A program made the translations under genes and the position numbers. Shown in pieces: positions 1 to 11,769 of a stretch of DNA of 64,000 nt. Under the pieces are notes generated by a model that saw only the letters and a program-made list of their open reading frames with translations, made no database searches and was not told the DNA's origin. The DNA is taken from contig CM076190.1 of NCBI GenBank assembly GCA_038277395.1, positions 255,599,989-255,663,988 of the forward strand, read 5' to 3'. How positions within the stretch are numbered: position 1 is the stretch's first letter; every line of letters starts with the position of its first letter. The stretch comes from Dryocosmus kuriphilus (taxonomy: Eukaryota > Arthropoda > Insecta > Hymenoptera > Cynipidae).

Positions 1-1647
1 TATTCAGGAGTCTTATCCCCCTATAATTATCAACCTTGTCTTTATCTTCTTTCTTGTATATTGGTGTTATCAAACCTTCCCCCCACTCATCATACGGAAA
101 TCCCTCCCCATTCCAAACCCTTTTCACCACCTCTTTCCATTTCCCTCTCGTTTCTCCACTGCTGTAAAACCATACCTCATTACTCAGCCCATCACTTCCT
201 CCTGCCTTCCCTTTCTTCAGCCTATTCAATTGCACTTCTATCTCTTCATCCTCTAGCTCCTCATCGCTTTCCTCTCTTATCATTCTCTGCCAGTCGCCTG
301 TCTTCTTTTCATCTGACCTATAGACATTTCCTCGAAATGTCTCCTCCAATCTTCCATTTTTATCTTGATACTTATTCCCTCTTTTTTCTTTCTCATTTTA
401 TTTATGAATTTCCACGCCTCACCTTCCATTTTAATCCTACTAATTTCTTCCCTTATTTCTCTTTGCTCCTTTTCCTCCTTTCTCTTACATAGATCTGTAT
501 ACTCTTTCCTAATCTTTACATATTTCGAGTTTGCTTCCGTTCCCTTTTTCCCGTTCTTATACGCTTTTTTAACTTCCTTTTTTCCTACATTCACTGTCCC
601 AGCATGGATTTGTCCAGTTTTTATCCTTTTCCCTCCTAATTTTTATCCTTTTTACTTTCCTAGCCTTTTTCACCTTTTTCTTTAATTCTTCCCACACCTC
701 TAATAACTCTACCTTCTCATATTCTAATTTTCCTGTCCTTTCTCTATATTCATTCCTTGTTCCTTCCGTCCACACTCCTTTCTCTACTACTTCTCCCACC
801 GATGTTCTCTTTTCTTTATTTATTCTATTTTTTAGACACACAGCTAATGGTTGATGATCCGATTCCACTCTGGACTCTGTCTTCATTCTTTTAATATTCT
901 CCCATCGTTCTGTATTGACCATAACGTAATCTATTACTGTAGATGCATTGACTCTTATGTACGTAAATTCCCCTTTCTCATCTCCTTTCTTATTTCCATT
1001 CAATACATACCAACCCCTTTCTTCCACTAAGCCTAATAGTTCCTTTAGTTATACTTTCCATCTACGTAACACTCCCTTTCTCCCCTATTCTTGAATTCCA
1101 GTCTCCCCCTATTATTAGAATCTCCTCTTCATATTCTCTTATGTAGCCCTCTATTTCTTTTCCTTTTCATTTTTATTCCGTTATAAATTGGCACTATTCT
1201 ATGCCACCTTCCTTTTATTTTTACCCTTCTCTCCTGTAAGCCCTCTACAGTATCTCTTATAACCTCCTTCTCCTCTAAGTTGTCTTTGACTCCCATTACT
1301 ATGCCTCCACTAGCCCTGCCCTTGTCCTCTTTTCTTGTCGCTTCTTGCAGTTCCCATCTAAAATCGTCCGGTAATATGCTTCTTGCCTTTTCCCAATCCT
1401 TTTCTTCTCCCCATGTTTCCGTCAACCCTACTATATCACATGTTTCGATATATTTCCAAAACTCTTTATCCTTTTTCATTATTCCTGCTACATTCCAAAA
1501 GAGAACCTTAACCTCTTTTTCACTTTCTTGTCCCCCCCCCCCCCCCCCCCTACTCTTTCTTCTCTTTTTCTTTCTTTTATCCTGGAACTTATCCTTTCCC
1601 TCTCCCCCCGCATTTCTTTCTATAAAAAAACGCCTATCCGCCTTCAC
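1..1647 (-). pseudogene. LINE A-left ORF2 remnant (endonuclease plus start of RT)
   Basis: Endonuclease motifs are readable: VLFWNVAGI near the start, GLTETW, then after a frame break VIDYVMVN and SDHQPLAV. These are the N-terminal, central and C-terminal blocks of an APE-type nuclease, which nicks the target to prime reverse transcription. A Lys/Glu-rich linker follows and then the beginning of the RT, which leaves the window. In the nuclease region the retained peptide GGIVMGVKDN covers a segment deleted from the A1/A2 copies. Stops and frameshifts near 1028-1128, 590 and 280 disable it. A run of 19 C at 1532-1550 (G in sense) sits just before the endonuclease. Confidence 0.85.
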
Positions 1648-1755
1648 TATTCCTTCTTTGTTCTCATTCCATCTATGCTACTCCCCTTGTATACAGATCT
1701 TTTGATACCCTTCCCTAACTGTCCTACCTTTATGCCTTTCTTCTTTCGCTATCTA

Positions 1756-2710
1756 TCATATTTTCCTTTGAATCTCTCTTTCTTTATATGTTAGATCATG
1801 ATCCAAGTACACTTTCCTTGGACCTAGCCTACTCTTAATTTTCATGACTTCTTGTTTCGCTTCCCAAGAGTCCATCTCTACGACTATGACCCCTTTACCC
1901 TTTGTACCCTGTCTCCTCACTTTCTTTATTTTCCCTCCTGCTCCAAACTCCTTTTCTAAAAATTCCTCTACCGTTTTTCTCTCATTTCCTTCTTGTGTCG
2001 TTATGCCTACCATTATGATGTTGTTTCTTCTGTCCCATCTTTCCCTTTTTTCGAATTCCCTTTCCACCCCACTTACTTTCTTTACAATTCCCTCTAAACA
2101 CCCTACTTGTGACGACTCGATTTTCTTTTCCATTACCTCAATCTTCTTTCTCAGATCCGTTTGTCCCTGAGTGGCTTCCAGCATACCCTTCCCTACGACT
2201 TCTAATCTCTTTTTGCTTCACCTAACTCGCGATCCCATTTTGCTTCCATTCTAGCTAAGTCCTCCTTATTGCTTTTCAGTTCCTCTTTTCCCTCCTGTAG
2301 GATTCTTAGGGTTAAATCCAGCTTCGTCTCCGTCGTTTCTTTGTCCATTGCTTCTGTCATCGTTTCTTTTCCTGCCTTATCACTACTTCCCCTACAATCT
2401 CCCTTAAGTTAGGCGAACTCTGCGTATTATTTCTTTTAGACTGTTTCTCATCAACCTCACCTCCTGCCTGTTCCTCCTTTTCTCTTTTCCGTTCACTGGA
2501 CCTCCCCCACACGTCTACTAGCGACGCTTGGTCCCCTAGACTCCGAGTCCTATTTCTTATCGGACCTGCGTCCGACTTCCCAGCGCGCCGGCTGCCTGAC
2601 ACACTGCTTCTCCTTCCCTTACGTACCACCAACAGCTTGCCAGTCGGGACCACAAATTCCCCTTTCGACTCCTTCCTTTCGCCCAAACCCTGTTTTATCG
2701 CCTTGCTCAT
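1756..2710 (-). pseudogene. LINE A-left ORF1 (gag-like) remnant
   Basis: Two open blocks (2357-2710 and 1756-2184) make up a broken ORF1. The first is a basic, Ser/Arg-rich N-terminal part. The second has a heptad-like charged helix followed by RRNNIIMVGI, VVEMDSWEAKQEVM and YLDHDLTYKEREIQRK, matching the C-terminal domain of the ORF1 at 22170-23555. This part resembles the RNA-binding domain of LINE ORF1 proteins with an RRM-like fold (family knowledge). A stretch of about 170 bases between the blocks contains stops. Confidence 0.8.
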
Positions 2711-3075
2711 ACACCCGCCTGATTATTATGCCCTCTGCCCAAATAGGTCTCGCTCTTACCAGCTCAGACCTACACTGCCTAGGAACGTTATAACCCTACA
2801 ACTCTAGTTCCGCACACCTAATTCCCTAGTACGCATAAAAACTTTACGTCCAGCTAAGATAACCTCAAAAATGACATCCCTTTTTTGGCCCTCTTTTTAA
2901 CCTTTAATTCCCTTCCCCTGCTTCGAATTATTTGTTCTGCCCTTACCTTTTCACCTGTACTCCTGAACCCTACCACTTTTCCCTTCCTCCACACACTTTC
3001 ACGACAAATATCAGCGTCCCAACATGCACCTTTCACTCAAACGTCCGTTCACTACTTTGCCTGCATGCATCCTCC

Positions 3076-6000
3076 TCAGCAACTTAATATACTTGCGAGG
3101 AATGTTTGGATTAGAAATGAGATGATTCATGTCAAACTCTCCGAGGCAGTATCTCCAACTGTGCTTCGCTCCAAAGCTGATCTTGAGTCCTTATGTACTG
3201 ATATCCAATCGAAGGTCCAACACCCTTAGGACAGGTGCACCATTGGACCTCCTCCGCTACCATCTCTGAACCAGAATCCTAGGGGTAACAATCTATTTTC
3301 TGTAAATGAACATCTAACTATTTGTCACATTAACGCACAGTCTCGTAAGGCTCATATTCATGAATTACGGTCTTTTTTTTCTTCTAATTATTATGATATT
3401 ACTGCCATTTTAGAGACTTGGCTTAACGAATTCATTTCTGATAATTCTGTTGCTATTCCTGATTATCATTTTCTACGATGTGACATAGTTGACAGGCAGG
3501 GTGGTGGAATTGGTGCGTGTATATTATCTTCCCTCTCAGCACGTATTTTACGAACCTCTTCTTGTGATGATACCCTCTGCCTCCTCATTACCTTCAACCG
3601 AATTTCTCATTGTTGAAATAAAAGCACCGAATGCTCTTAGTATCCTGCTCTCGATAGTTTATTGCTCACCCAATACTGGCTCTATCACTAATTTTGAAAC
3701 GATTTTTTCTCCACACTATCGTCAGTACAGTAATGCTATTCTCTCGGGGATTTTAATGCCGATCTATGTAAAGATGCTCATTATGCTAATCATGTTAAGA
3801 GATTTTTCTTTTCTAATAATTTTTACATTGTACCGTCCTCCCCTACACACTACACTGCCTCTTCTCACACTTGGCTAGACACTTGTGCTGTAAATGATGA
3901 GGATGAGATTGTAGAATATGGTCAAAGAGGGGTACTATTTCTCTCTCAACATGACCTCATCTATCTCAAGTAATATTACCTGCGCCCTAAACAGGAAAAC
4001 AGATACACATCTATCGTGTCGCGATTTTCGTAACTGAGATATTGGCGATTATTTGAGATTTTTGGCGACTTGCAATTGGTCTGAGTTGTCACTTATTGAT
4101 CCTATTGAAGAAAAAATTTCTATGCTTAACACAACTGTAATCGATGCTATTATAAAAGTCTCTAGGCTTCGTACATACCAACTTAAGAGATTTCCTGCGC
4201 CGTGGATCCGGCAGGAACTGAGGTCGCAAATGTGGAAGAGAGACAGGCGACGAACATCAATGACCCTTCCCGCCTCTGGAGAGAATTCCGTAGACTGAGC
4301 CTTGTTAACCTTAAAAAGAATGAAGGTTCCTTTCTTATATCTGTTGATGATTTCAATGCCTATTTCCATTCTTTACTGAATATATCATCTCCCTATCCCT
4401 TTCCTTCTCTTACTACATCACCAAATGCACTTGAAATGAATTTCTCCTTTTCTCCTGCTTCTTTCATGGATGTCGGTAAGGCTGTTGACTCTATCTGTAG
4501 TGATTCCAAGGGCATTGATGGCATACCTATTAGCTATATTAAAAGGGGTATGGAGGAGATTATAGGTCCACTCTCTCTTATGTGTTTCCTGTAAGGTTTT
4601 CGGAAAAATTATATCTAGAAAATTGACTGTATACCTTGAAACAAACAATCTATATGATACATATCAAACGGGATTCAGACAGGGATACAGCACCCAGTCT
4701 GCTCTGTCGTAGATCATTAATGTTATCAAGATCGCCATTGACTAGCGTATGACTACTGGTTTGGTTCTCTTCGACTTTAGTAAGGCTTTCGACATGGTGG
4801 ATCATGGTATTCTTCTTAGAAAGCTTAGAGAAACTGATTGCTCAGATGAAGTTGTTGCTTGGTTTTCAGCTTATCTTCTCGATAGGAAATAAGCTATATT
4901 CGATCATGATAAAAATATTCTATCTACCTGGATTCCGGTTACTTCTGGAGTTCCTCAGGGATCGGTTTAACGCATTTGCTACAGCTTGTGAACTACATAT
5001 TTTATGCTGACGACCTTCAAATATATACTTCTTGTTCTCCGCGTGAAATATCCTCAGCGATCAAGATCCTCAATCAAACGATTCAGCTTCTCTCTTCATG
5101 GGCCACAACTAACAAGCTTTCTAATAATGTGTCTTAAACGAAGGGCATGATCCTCGGTAGTCCTGACTATATTAGTAACATCGATACATCAGTTTTACCT
5201 CCGCTAATACTAAATGGCTCTATTATACATTACACTCAGTCTGCTCGCAATTTGGGTGTCGTCTTCAATCCTTCGCTTAACTGGCAGGAACATCTCTGAC
5301 ACATAGTCAATAAAATGCACAGAATATTATATCCCCTTAAAGTGAACAGAAAAATCTTAGATAAGTCCCTGCGTAACCAATCAGTATCTTCGCTGATCTT
5401 TCCTCTTTTTAACTACTGTTGTCTTGTGTACGACGAGGTGCCTCTTGAACTCAATGTGAAACTACAGAGAGCACTGAATCAGTGCGTACGATTTATCTAC
5501 GATTTACCAAGATACGCATCCATATCACCGTTTATTAGTGATCTTAATTGTTTAAGAGCAAAAATCGGCGAAAATTCGTTCTGGCTATCAAAATTTACTG
5601 TATCCTTAGCTCAGGTAACCCTACGTTCCTTCGCGAGCTATTCCAATATATCGACAATGTTCGGAGTCGTGTTACACGAAGAGATGGAAACTTACTTTAC
5701 GTCCCTACATGCAGAACATCAGCATACTTCAATTCTTTCTCTGTCTCTTCTGCTAACCTCTGGAACTCCCTGCCTGCTAATGTTAGATCCGCTAACTGTT
5801 TGGCCACATTTAGGATCGATCTTCTCCACAATTTACTGTCTGACCAAACGTCACTCATATAGTTTCTAATAGGCTCCAATGTGCTTTCATAATTTCTACT
5901 CAATTACATTCATTATATTATTACTAGATTGTAATTTTATATTACACTATATCACTATATTATAAACTATAAACCATATTATACTAAAATATATTATACT

Positions 6001-6078
6001 TATATTTTTTACTCAGGGGACATTGTCCCAAGTCTTGAAAGAACTCTAAACTAAACAAAACTAAACAAAACTAAACGG
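3076..6078 (+). mobile_element. LINE C, decayed non-LTR retrotransposon of a different clade
   Basis: Plus-strand element abutting the 5' end of LINE A-left. The sequence reads through a short ORF1 tail, an endonuclease, an RT and a C-terminal thumb-like region, then an AT-rich 3' UTR ending in repeated aaactaaacaa units at about 6047-6078. The RT motifs (FDFSKAFDMVDH, VTSGVPQGS, FYADDLQIY) are those of the Jockey/CR1 side of LINEs and unlike the LRQGCPLSP type of families A and B. The 5' end is probably truncated; clade assignment is tentative. Confidence 0.85.
3305..5869 (+). pseudogene. LINE C ORF2 (endonuclease-reverse transcriptase) pseudogene
   Basis: Read in pieces across frames. Endonuclease: CHINAQS near 3320, ETWLNEF near 3415, DRQGGGIGA near 3490. 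RT: GIDGIPISYI near 4515, YQTGFRQGYSTQSAL near 4665, FDFSKAFDMVDHGIL near 4770, VTSGVPQGSV near 4935, FYADDLQIY near 5000. C-terminal: QRALNQCVRFIYDLPR near 5465. Many stops and frame changes (for example after 3878, 4594 and 5010) rule out function. All three catalytic Asp positions of the RT can still be read, so decay is by point and indel mutation and not by loss of the core. Confidence 0.85.
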
Positions 6079-6750
6079 CGAATACATACATACATACAGA
6101 GACTCATACGTACCCACTGATGAAAAACATTTCATCCTGTAAACAAATAAGCGAGTAAAATATATGCCACAGAAACCAACCGAATATAAGATTTTTGGAC
6201 AGCGATACATGCGAAAGTTCACTTATTAAAAATATTCAATAAACAAGTGTAACTCATCAGCCTACTGCCTAAATAATGAAACATTTATACCATCTACTGA
6301 CGGACGGATATATTATTATACCGCTTAGATCATTAAAATTAAACGTAGCCTACGAAAAATATACAAGACGTTTACAACTAAACACAGTAATCCAAATAAC
6401 GGGGAAAAAATGTAAAATCTATAACGAATTCGATAGGCTAGAATTAAATTCCCAAATAGAAGAACATTATACATCCACCTTTAATGTAACCTATAAATTA
6501 AACTTTAACAATCAAGATATCCAAAAACTAGAAGCTGAAATTGTTCGATTACCAATCAGATATCTAATAACGATTTAACAAAAGCCAGACTCATCCTGGA
6601 CGACACTCAAGACATGTTAAATAATATTGCCACCTATCGACGAATTAAAACATGGTCTGAAACATCTTCAGACTGGATGCATTACTTAGGCTACACCTAG
6701 ACTAGAATAATCCAAAATATACCCCGCGCCCTCGGCAGACTTGGTATATA
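6079..6750 (+). other. Unidentified repeat with a 100-residue open frame
   Basis: Open frame 6276-6578 (starts MKHLYHLL, Asn/Lys/Leu-rich) continues after a frame change to about 6700 with LILDDTQDMLNNIATYRR. A second partial copy lies at about 11570-11690, so this is a dispersed element and not a host gene. I cannot assign a family. An LTR-element structural or envelope-like protein is possible but unsupported. A short catacata microsatellite is at 6084-6098. Confidence 0.4.
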
Positions 6751-6819
6751 CAGGGTGAGTCATTTTAATTTAACCAATCAATTATTTCGTTAATCATAAG
6801 GGTAGGAGGAGAAAAAATG

Positions 6820-7640
6820 TTTAGAACAAAAATTGTAGCCTAAAGAGGGGGCCAACTGATGGTGACCTTGCCCTTGACCTTGAGGTCAAGGATCAATGTT
6901 ATTTGAAGGTCACCTTTCGTTTTTTGAATAGAAACCCCTATTTTCTACCTCAGATTCTGAAAGAGTGAGAAATTTTACGTTGAGATATGTACCCATGTTT
7001 AGAGGTAAAATTGACGCGTTTGGGTCAAAATTCCTGCTAAAAGATTCAGCATTGAGGTGGGACAACCTGGGCCGGGGGTCGTTTTGTGAAAATAAACCTT
7101 TGCAACATTTGTTAACCATAAGGGTAGGAGAAAAATGTTTAGGACAAAAATTGTAGGTTACAGAGGGGGCCAACTGATGGTGACCTTGACCTTGACCTTG
7201 AGGTCAAGGATCAATGTCATTTGAAGGTCATCTTTCGTTTTTTGAATAGAAACCCCTATTTTCTACCTCCGATTCTGAAAGAGCGAGAAATTTTACGTTG
7301 AGATATGTGCCCACGTTTAGAGGTAAAATTGACGCGTATGGGTCAAAATTCCTGCAAAAAGAGTCAGCATTGAGGTGGGAGAACCTGGCCAGGGGGTCGT
7401 TTTGTGAAAATAAACCTTTACAACAGTTGTTCGATTTGTTGGAGGTTACATTGCTATGACCTTGGATTTGACCTTCACCCATACGTCCAAGGTCATTTCA
7501 AGGTCAATTTTACGTCTTATTCATAATTCAAGACAATACAGAATTTTTAAGAGTAATTCTGGTAAGAATCAACTGCTTCAGAACTTGTGAGCTTCTAATG
7601 ACCTTGAACGTATGGGTGAAGGTCAAATCCAAGGTTCTAA
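6820..7640 (+). repeat. Duplicated transposon end with AGGTCA/TGACCT arrays and a palindromic pair
   Basis: Each end copy contains closely spaced TGACCT/AGGTCA hexamers, for example around 6860-6915, 7180-7230 and 7452-7505. A stretch at 7452-7492 is repeated inverted at about 7597-7636 (arms about 38 bp, loop about 100 bp), able to form a cruciform. Such subterminal repeats are often transposase binding sites (family knowledge). The hexamer is also a nuclear-receptor half-site. Confidence 0.65.
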
Positions 7641-9257
7641 AAATAAATGGTGAAATAGTGAATAATAGACAAATTTGAAAATCTTCTTGGGGTTAACTAT
7701 GTCTTTTAAGTGGTAAACTCCCTAGTCAATTTGTAAAGACCTTAAAATTAACCTTTACTTGTTTCTTTAAGGGTGTATCAGACCAATGTATTTTTTAAAT
7801 ACAGTTCTATTGACATTGATAGTAATAAATGTATCAACATTTCTTGTATTTTTAATAATTATTAATAAATTTTAACGATTCAAAATTGGTTGCAATTCGA
7901 TGACAAGTTTGCTAGGTTAATGATTCTACATATTAAGTACTCATCTAAATTGCTGCGAACAAACATACAAAGAAATAAGACAGAAAAAATTAAGTACATA
8001 AAAATACATTTGTCGAAAGAAAAATGTATTACTTCTTGAAAATTGTTTAGAAAGTAATCAAAGCACGGTTGGCTGTCATTTCTAAGATTTGAAAAACGGT
8101 GTCGCAACTACTTTTGTTTAAATTACGTTGGTGTTCATAGATATTGTTAGCGTTAGTTAGTGGCTGTGTTCATAGACATTGTATTACTATTCTTATTTTT
8201 CGATAATCGCTATACGCTGCTATTCAGTTTTTAACATTTTTCTACGATATTTATATTTCTTGATTAGCATTCGTCTGTTTTAAGAATAGCTCCTAAACAT
8301 GGCTGACTATGTTCCAACAGAGATAGTTGATAGGTTGTCGATTTTAGGAGAATGTCATGGTAATTATCGTGCAGCCTCAAGACTATACGGAATTCGGTAC
8401 CCACAAAGGCGTCATCCTAGTCACGTTACTATCCGTGCACTTGAACAAAGAGTTCGAAATGGACATCTACGAAGAACTCGAAAAAGACATGAGGATGATG
8501 ATAGGGATGTTAACGTTTTAGTTGTTTTAGGATTCGTTCACCTAAATCCTCATATCAGTAGCCGACAAATAGAGAGACAAACAGGAATACCTCAGAGAAC
8601 AGTTATCAGAATTTTGCGAACAAATAGATATCATGCCTATCATATTACTTTAACGCAAGCATTAACTCCTAATGATATGAGGAATACATAGGATAATTTT
8701 CTGTCAATGGGCTCTTCAAATGATCTTACAGTATCCGAATTTTTTTAATTATGTCCTTTTCTCTGATGAAGCTACATTTCATAATACTGGTGAGTTGAAT
8801 CGTCATAACTCCCATTACTGGTCTGATCAGAATCCTCACTGGTACAGACCAGTGGATAATCAACATCGATGGAGTGTAAATGTTTGGTGTGGAATAATTA
8901 ATGGTTATCTCATCGGGCCATTCTTTTTCGAAGCAAATGTAAATTCATATGTCTTTTTAGAGCTTTTAAGGGATCATCTTCCACTTCTACTTGAAGATGT
9001 GGATCTTGAAACTAGACGCAGAATGTGGATACAATTTGATGGTGCACCAGCACATTATGCTCGAATTGTGCGAGCGTTTTTAAATGCTCACTACCGAGAT
9101 AGGTGGATTTGAAGAGCTGGTCCAGTTAGTTGGCCTCCAAGATCACCTGACTTAACTTCTCCAGATTTTTTTCTTTGGGGATACCTAAACAATACTGTCT
9201 ATGCCGAAGCACACACAACACGGGAGAATATGATACAAAGGATTAGAGTTGAGTGTA

Positions 9258-10582
9258 CGAGGGCCTACCCAAAAGAAACCGAACTACTTTTGTACAAAGT
9301 TATTATTTTGATTTTTCTACAAAAAACATTTAATCTCCTTCGAAGTACTCTCCATTGGAGACAATACACTTATCTAATCTTTTATTCCATTGTACGAAAC
9401 ATTTTTTAAATTCCTCTTTTGTGATGCTTGACAGCGCCTCCGTCGTTTTTTCCTTCACTTCAGCTACGTCCGCAAAACGCTTTCCTTTCATGTGCCTTTT
9501 CATTCGGGGGAATAAAAAAAAGTCACAGGGGGCTAAATCGGGTGAATAGGGTGGGTGAGGAACAGTGGCCATGCTATTTTTGGTCAAAAATCGGCGCACA
9601 GAAAGAGCTGTGTGAGCAGGGGCGTTGTCGTGGTGGAAAAACCAGTCCCCCGACTGCCACAAATCAGGCCTTTTCCGTCGTAAACTGTTGCGCAATCTTT
9701 TCGAGACTTCCAGGTAAAATGCCTGATTAACTGTCTGACCCGGTGGAACAAATTCTGAATGGACGACTCCTCTCACATCGAAAAAACAAATGAGCATCGT
9801 CTTAATGTTTGACCTCACCTGACGAGCTTTTTTAGGGCGAGGCGAATTTTGAGTCTTCCATTGACTTGACTGTTGCTTAGTTTCAGGATCGTATCCATAA
9901 CACCACGATTCGTCACCTGTTATGACCTTGGAAAAAAAGTTTGGATCATTTTGGAATTCCTCCTTCAAAGCAGAGCATGCTTGCACGCGGCCTTGTTTTT
10001 GCTCTGCAGTCATCAGTCGAGGAACAAATTTTGCAGCCACCCTTCTCATCCCCAAATCTTCAGTTAGAATTCTCTGTACTGAACTCCAACTCACGCCAGA
10101 TTTCTCCACAACTTCTTCGATGGTCCTTCGTCGATCTTCCAGGATGATTTCACGAATTTTTTCAACATTTTCGTCGGTTCGGGCCGTCGAAGGACGTCCA
10201 GAGCGAGGTTGATCGTCAATTGACATTTCCCCACTTTTAAAACGAGAAAACCACTCGAACACTTGAGTTTTTCCCATAGCATCATCCTTGTAGGCCGTTT
10301 TTAACATTTGAAGAGTTTTCTGTGCCCGTTTTCCCGAGCAGGAAGCAAAACCTCACGTTGGCACGCTGATCACGAAAATCAACCATCATAAAAAACGACG
10401 AGCGCGCAAAGCAACAGTCACAAAAAAAATTACACACACCAAATGCAACCTTACACAGTGATAACAGTTGGCATACTAACTGGTGAAAAAGTGCCTCTAT
10501 ACGCACCTACCGGCAAAAACCCGGTACTACAACAACTCCGCTCCCCACAACATCAGTTCGGTTTCTTTTGGGTAGGCCCTCG
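9258..10582 (-). mobile_element. Mariner element, 1325 bp, nested insertion at TA
   Basis: The two ends are perfect 28-bp inverted repeats beginning CGAGGGCCTACCC. Flanking TA dinucleotides at 9256-9257 and 10583-10584 are the target-site duplication. Size, ends and transposase are those of a complete mariner. The good preservation compared with the surrounding transposase indicates a younger insertion. Confidence 0.97.
9330..10389 (-). pseudogene. Mariner transposase with one frameshift
   Basis: The start is at about 10386-10389, with the typical N-terminal sequence DQRANVRFCFLLGK. The frame breaks near 10310 at an A-run that appears to have one extra base. The main open frame (9330-10307, 325 residues) then holds the HTH region (KTQVFEWFSRFKSG), WVPHEL-like linker positions, and the catalytic motifs TGDESW, HHDNAPAHT and APCDFFLFP with 34 residues between the last two Asp (DD34D). 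All three catalytic residues are present. The single-base lesion makes it non-autonomous unless it is a sequencing error. Confidence 0.93.
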
Positions 10583-10996
10583 TACAGAAATTCCTAGAGA
10601 AGCCTTACGGCGTACAGTTGAAAGTTTTGAACAGAGGCTCAGGCAATGCCTTGAAGTAAATGAAAATAACTTCGAGCAAAACCGATAATAAATTATTTCT
10701 TTTCATTGCCTATCATTAATTGTGACAGGCAAGGGGACTCACGTTAATAAAGCACCCCAAAGGGAGTAGAGCCTACTACGTCCTCGTCGTTACTCCTGGG
10801 TTATGCTAAAAGTAGGGGTTACCATCTAAAAAACATACATGTATGGTTGATGGTCAAATCCAAGGTCATAACAATGTAACCTCTAACAAATCGAGCAACT
10901 GTTGTAAAGGTTTATTTTCACAAAACGACCTCCGGCCCAGGTTCTCCCACCTCAATGCTGACTCTTTTAGCAGGAATTTTGACCCATACGCATAAA

Positions 10997-11565
10997 GTAG
11001 TTTCACCGTTTCTGTTTGAGAATTCATCTTCTTTAGTTGGAAAATCTTCTATTTTACTCCAAATTGACCGTTTTTTAGTTAAAACTTAGTTGAAATTTGT
11101 TAAGAAACTTACTTGAATATTCTCTCTTTTTTCGTTAAAAACACAAATATTTTTAAGATTCAATTCAACTTCTTTTTTCATAAATTTTTTTAAATTAAGA
11201 GTGCACTAATTATTGTTAAAAGATAATTCCTTTTGTTGAAAATTTATCTTTTTTCGGGTGTAAATTCAATTGCTTTATTGATAATTTTTCACTTTCGGTT
11301 ATATTTTTGGTCTAAAATTATATCCTTTTTTGGTTGAAAATTCAACTAATGCGCCAAAAATCCTTCTTCAATTAAAGGTTAATCTATCCAATGAAAGTTA
11401 ATTTTTTCTGGTTGAAAATATAAATATTTTTGACTGGAAATATATTTTCTTTCTTTAAAGTGATTTCTTTTATAGAGAATTCAAATATTTGGTCGAAACT
11501 TAATTCTTTTTTTTTTTAAACTTATCTCTCTTTTGTGGAGATTTAATTGAGTACTAGGGCGGGAA
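10997..11565. repeat. AT-rich degenerate repeats of the 'ttcaactatttt' type
   Basis: Short imperfect units built around ttgaaaattcaactaatt and ttttttggttgaaaat. The same sequence appears in order at 35690-36190, so it belongs to the ~20-kb repeat unit. No coding potential. Confidence 0.8.
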
Positions 11566-11769
11566 AAAGCCACTGAACACAGTAATCAAAATAATGGGAA
11601 AAACTGTAAAATCTATAACGAATTCGATAGCCTAGAACTAATTCCCAAATAGAAGAACATTATACTTCCACATTTAATGAAACTCTAAGGTGAGAGTTTA
11701 GAGGTTAGTTGACGAGGTCGGAAAAGTGAGAGGGAAGATAAGGGACAGCAGATCGGTAAGTTAGACCAG

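Larger units (their letters stand above)
1..3075 (-). mobile_element. LINE A (left copy), APE-type non-LTR retrotransposon, truncated by window edge
   Basis: A minus-strand element whose 5' end lies near 3075 and whose reverse transcriptase runs off the left edge. Its peptides match the element at 21741-27335 in order: basic N-terminal ORF1, coiled-coil/RRNN-type ORF1 C-terminus, apurinic-type endonuclease, linker and start of the RT. It is clearly diverged from that copy, so it is another subfamily or an older insertion. Several stops and frame changes show it is dead. The 5' boundary is approximate: 2711-3075 resembles the 5' leader of the better copy only weakly. Confidence 0.85.
8299..10688 (+). 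pseudogene. DD41D-like transposase pseudogene split by mariner
   Basis: The first block (8299-8691) has an N-terminal helix-turn-helix-like region (VPTEIVDRLSILGECHGNYR) and a second one with HISSRQIERQTGIPQRTV. The catalytic block (8720-9112) has LFSDEATFHN and FDGAPAHYAR. After an in-frame TGA at 9110 it continues to SPDLTSPDFFLWGYL, giving 41 residues between the second and third catalytic Asp. The C-terminal part (from TEIPREALRR, ending EQNR) lies beyond the mariner, at 10583-10688. Removing the mariner and one TA rejoins the reading frame exactly, so the insertion hit an intact C-terminal coding part. A frameshift near 8691 and the TGA disable it. Confidence 0.85.
6751..10996 (+). mobile_element. 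DNA transposon (Tc1/mariner superfamily, DD41D-like) with long inverted ends
   Basis: The left side starts at cagggtgagtcattttaa (6751) and holds two direct copies of a ~320-bp end sequence (about 6820-7130 and 7130-7470). The right side, about 10838-10996, carries the same sequence inverted, so the element has long inverted ends with the left one duplicated. The right end stops abruptly at AT-rich repeats and looks truncated. Between them lie the transposase pseudogene and a nested mariner. The outer limits are estimates. Confidence 0.7.
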
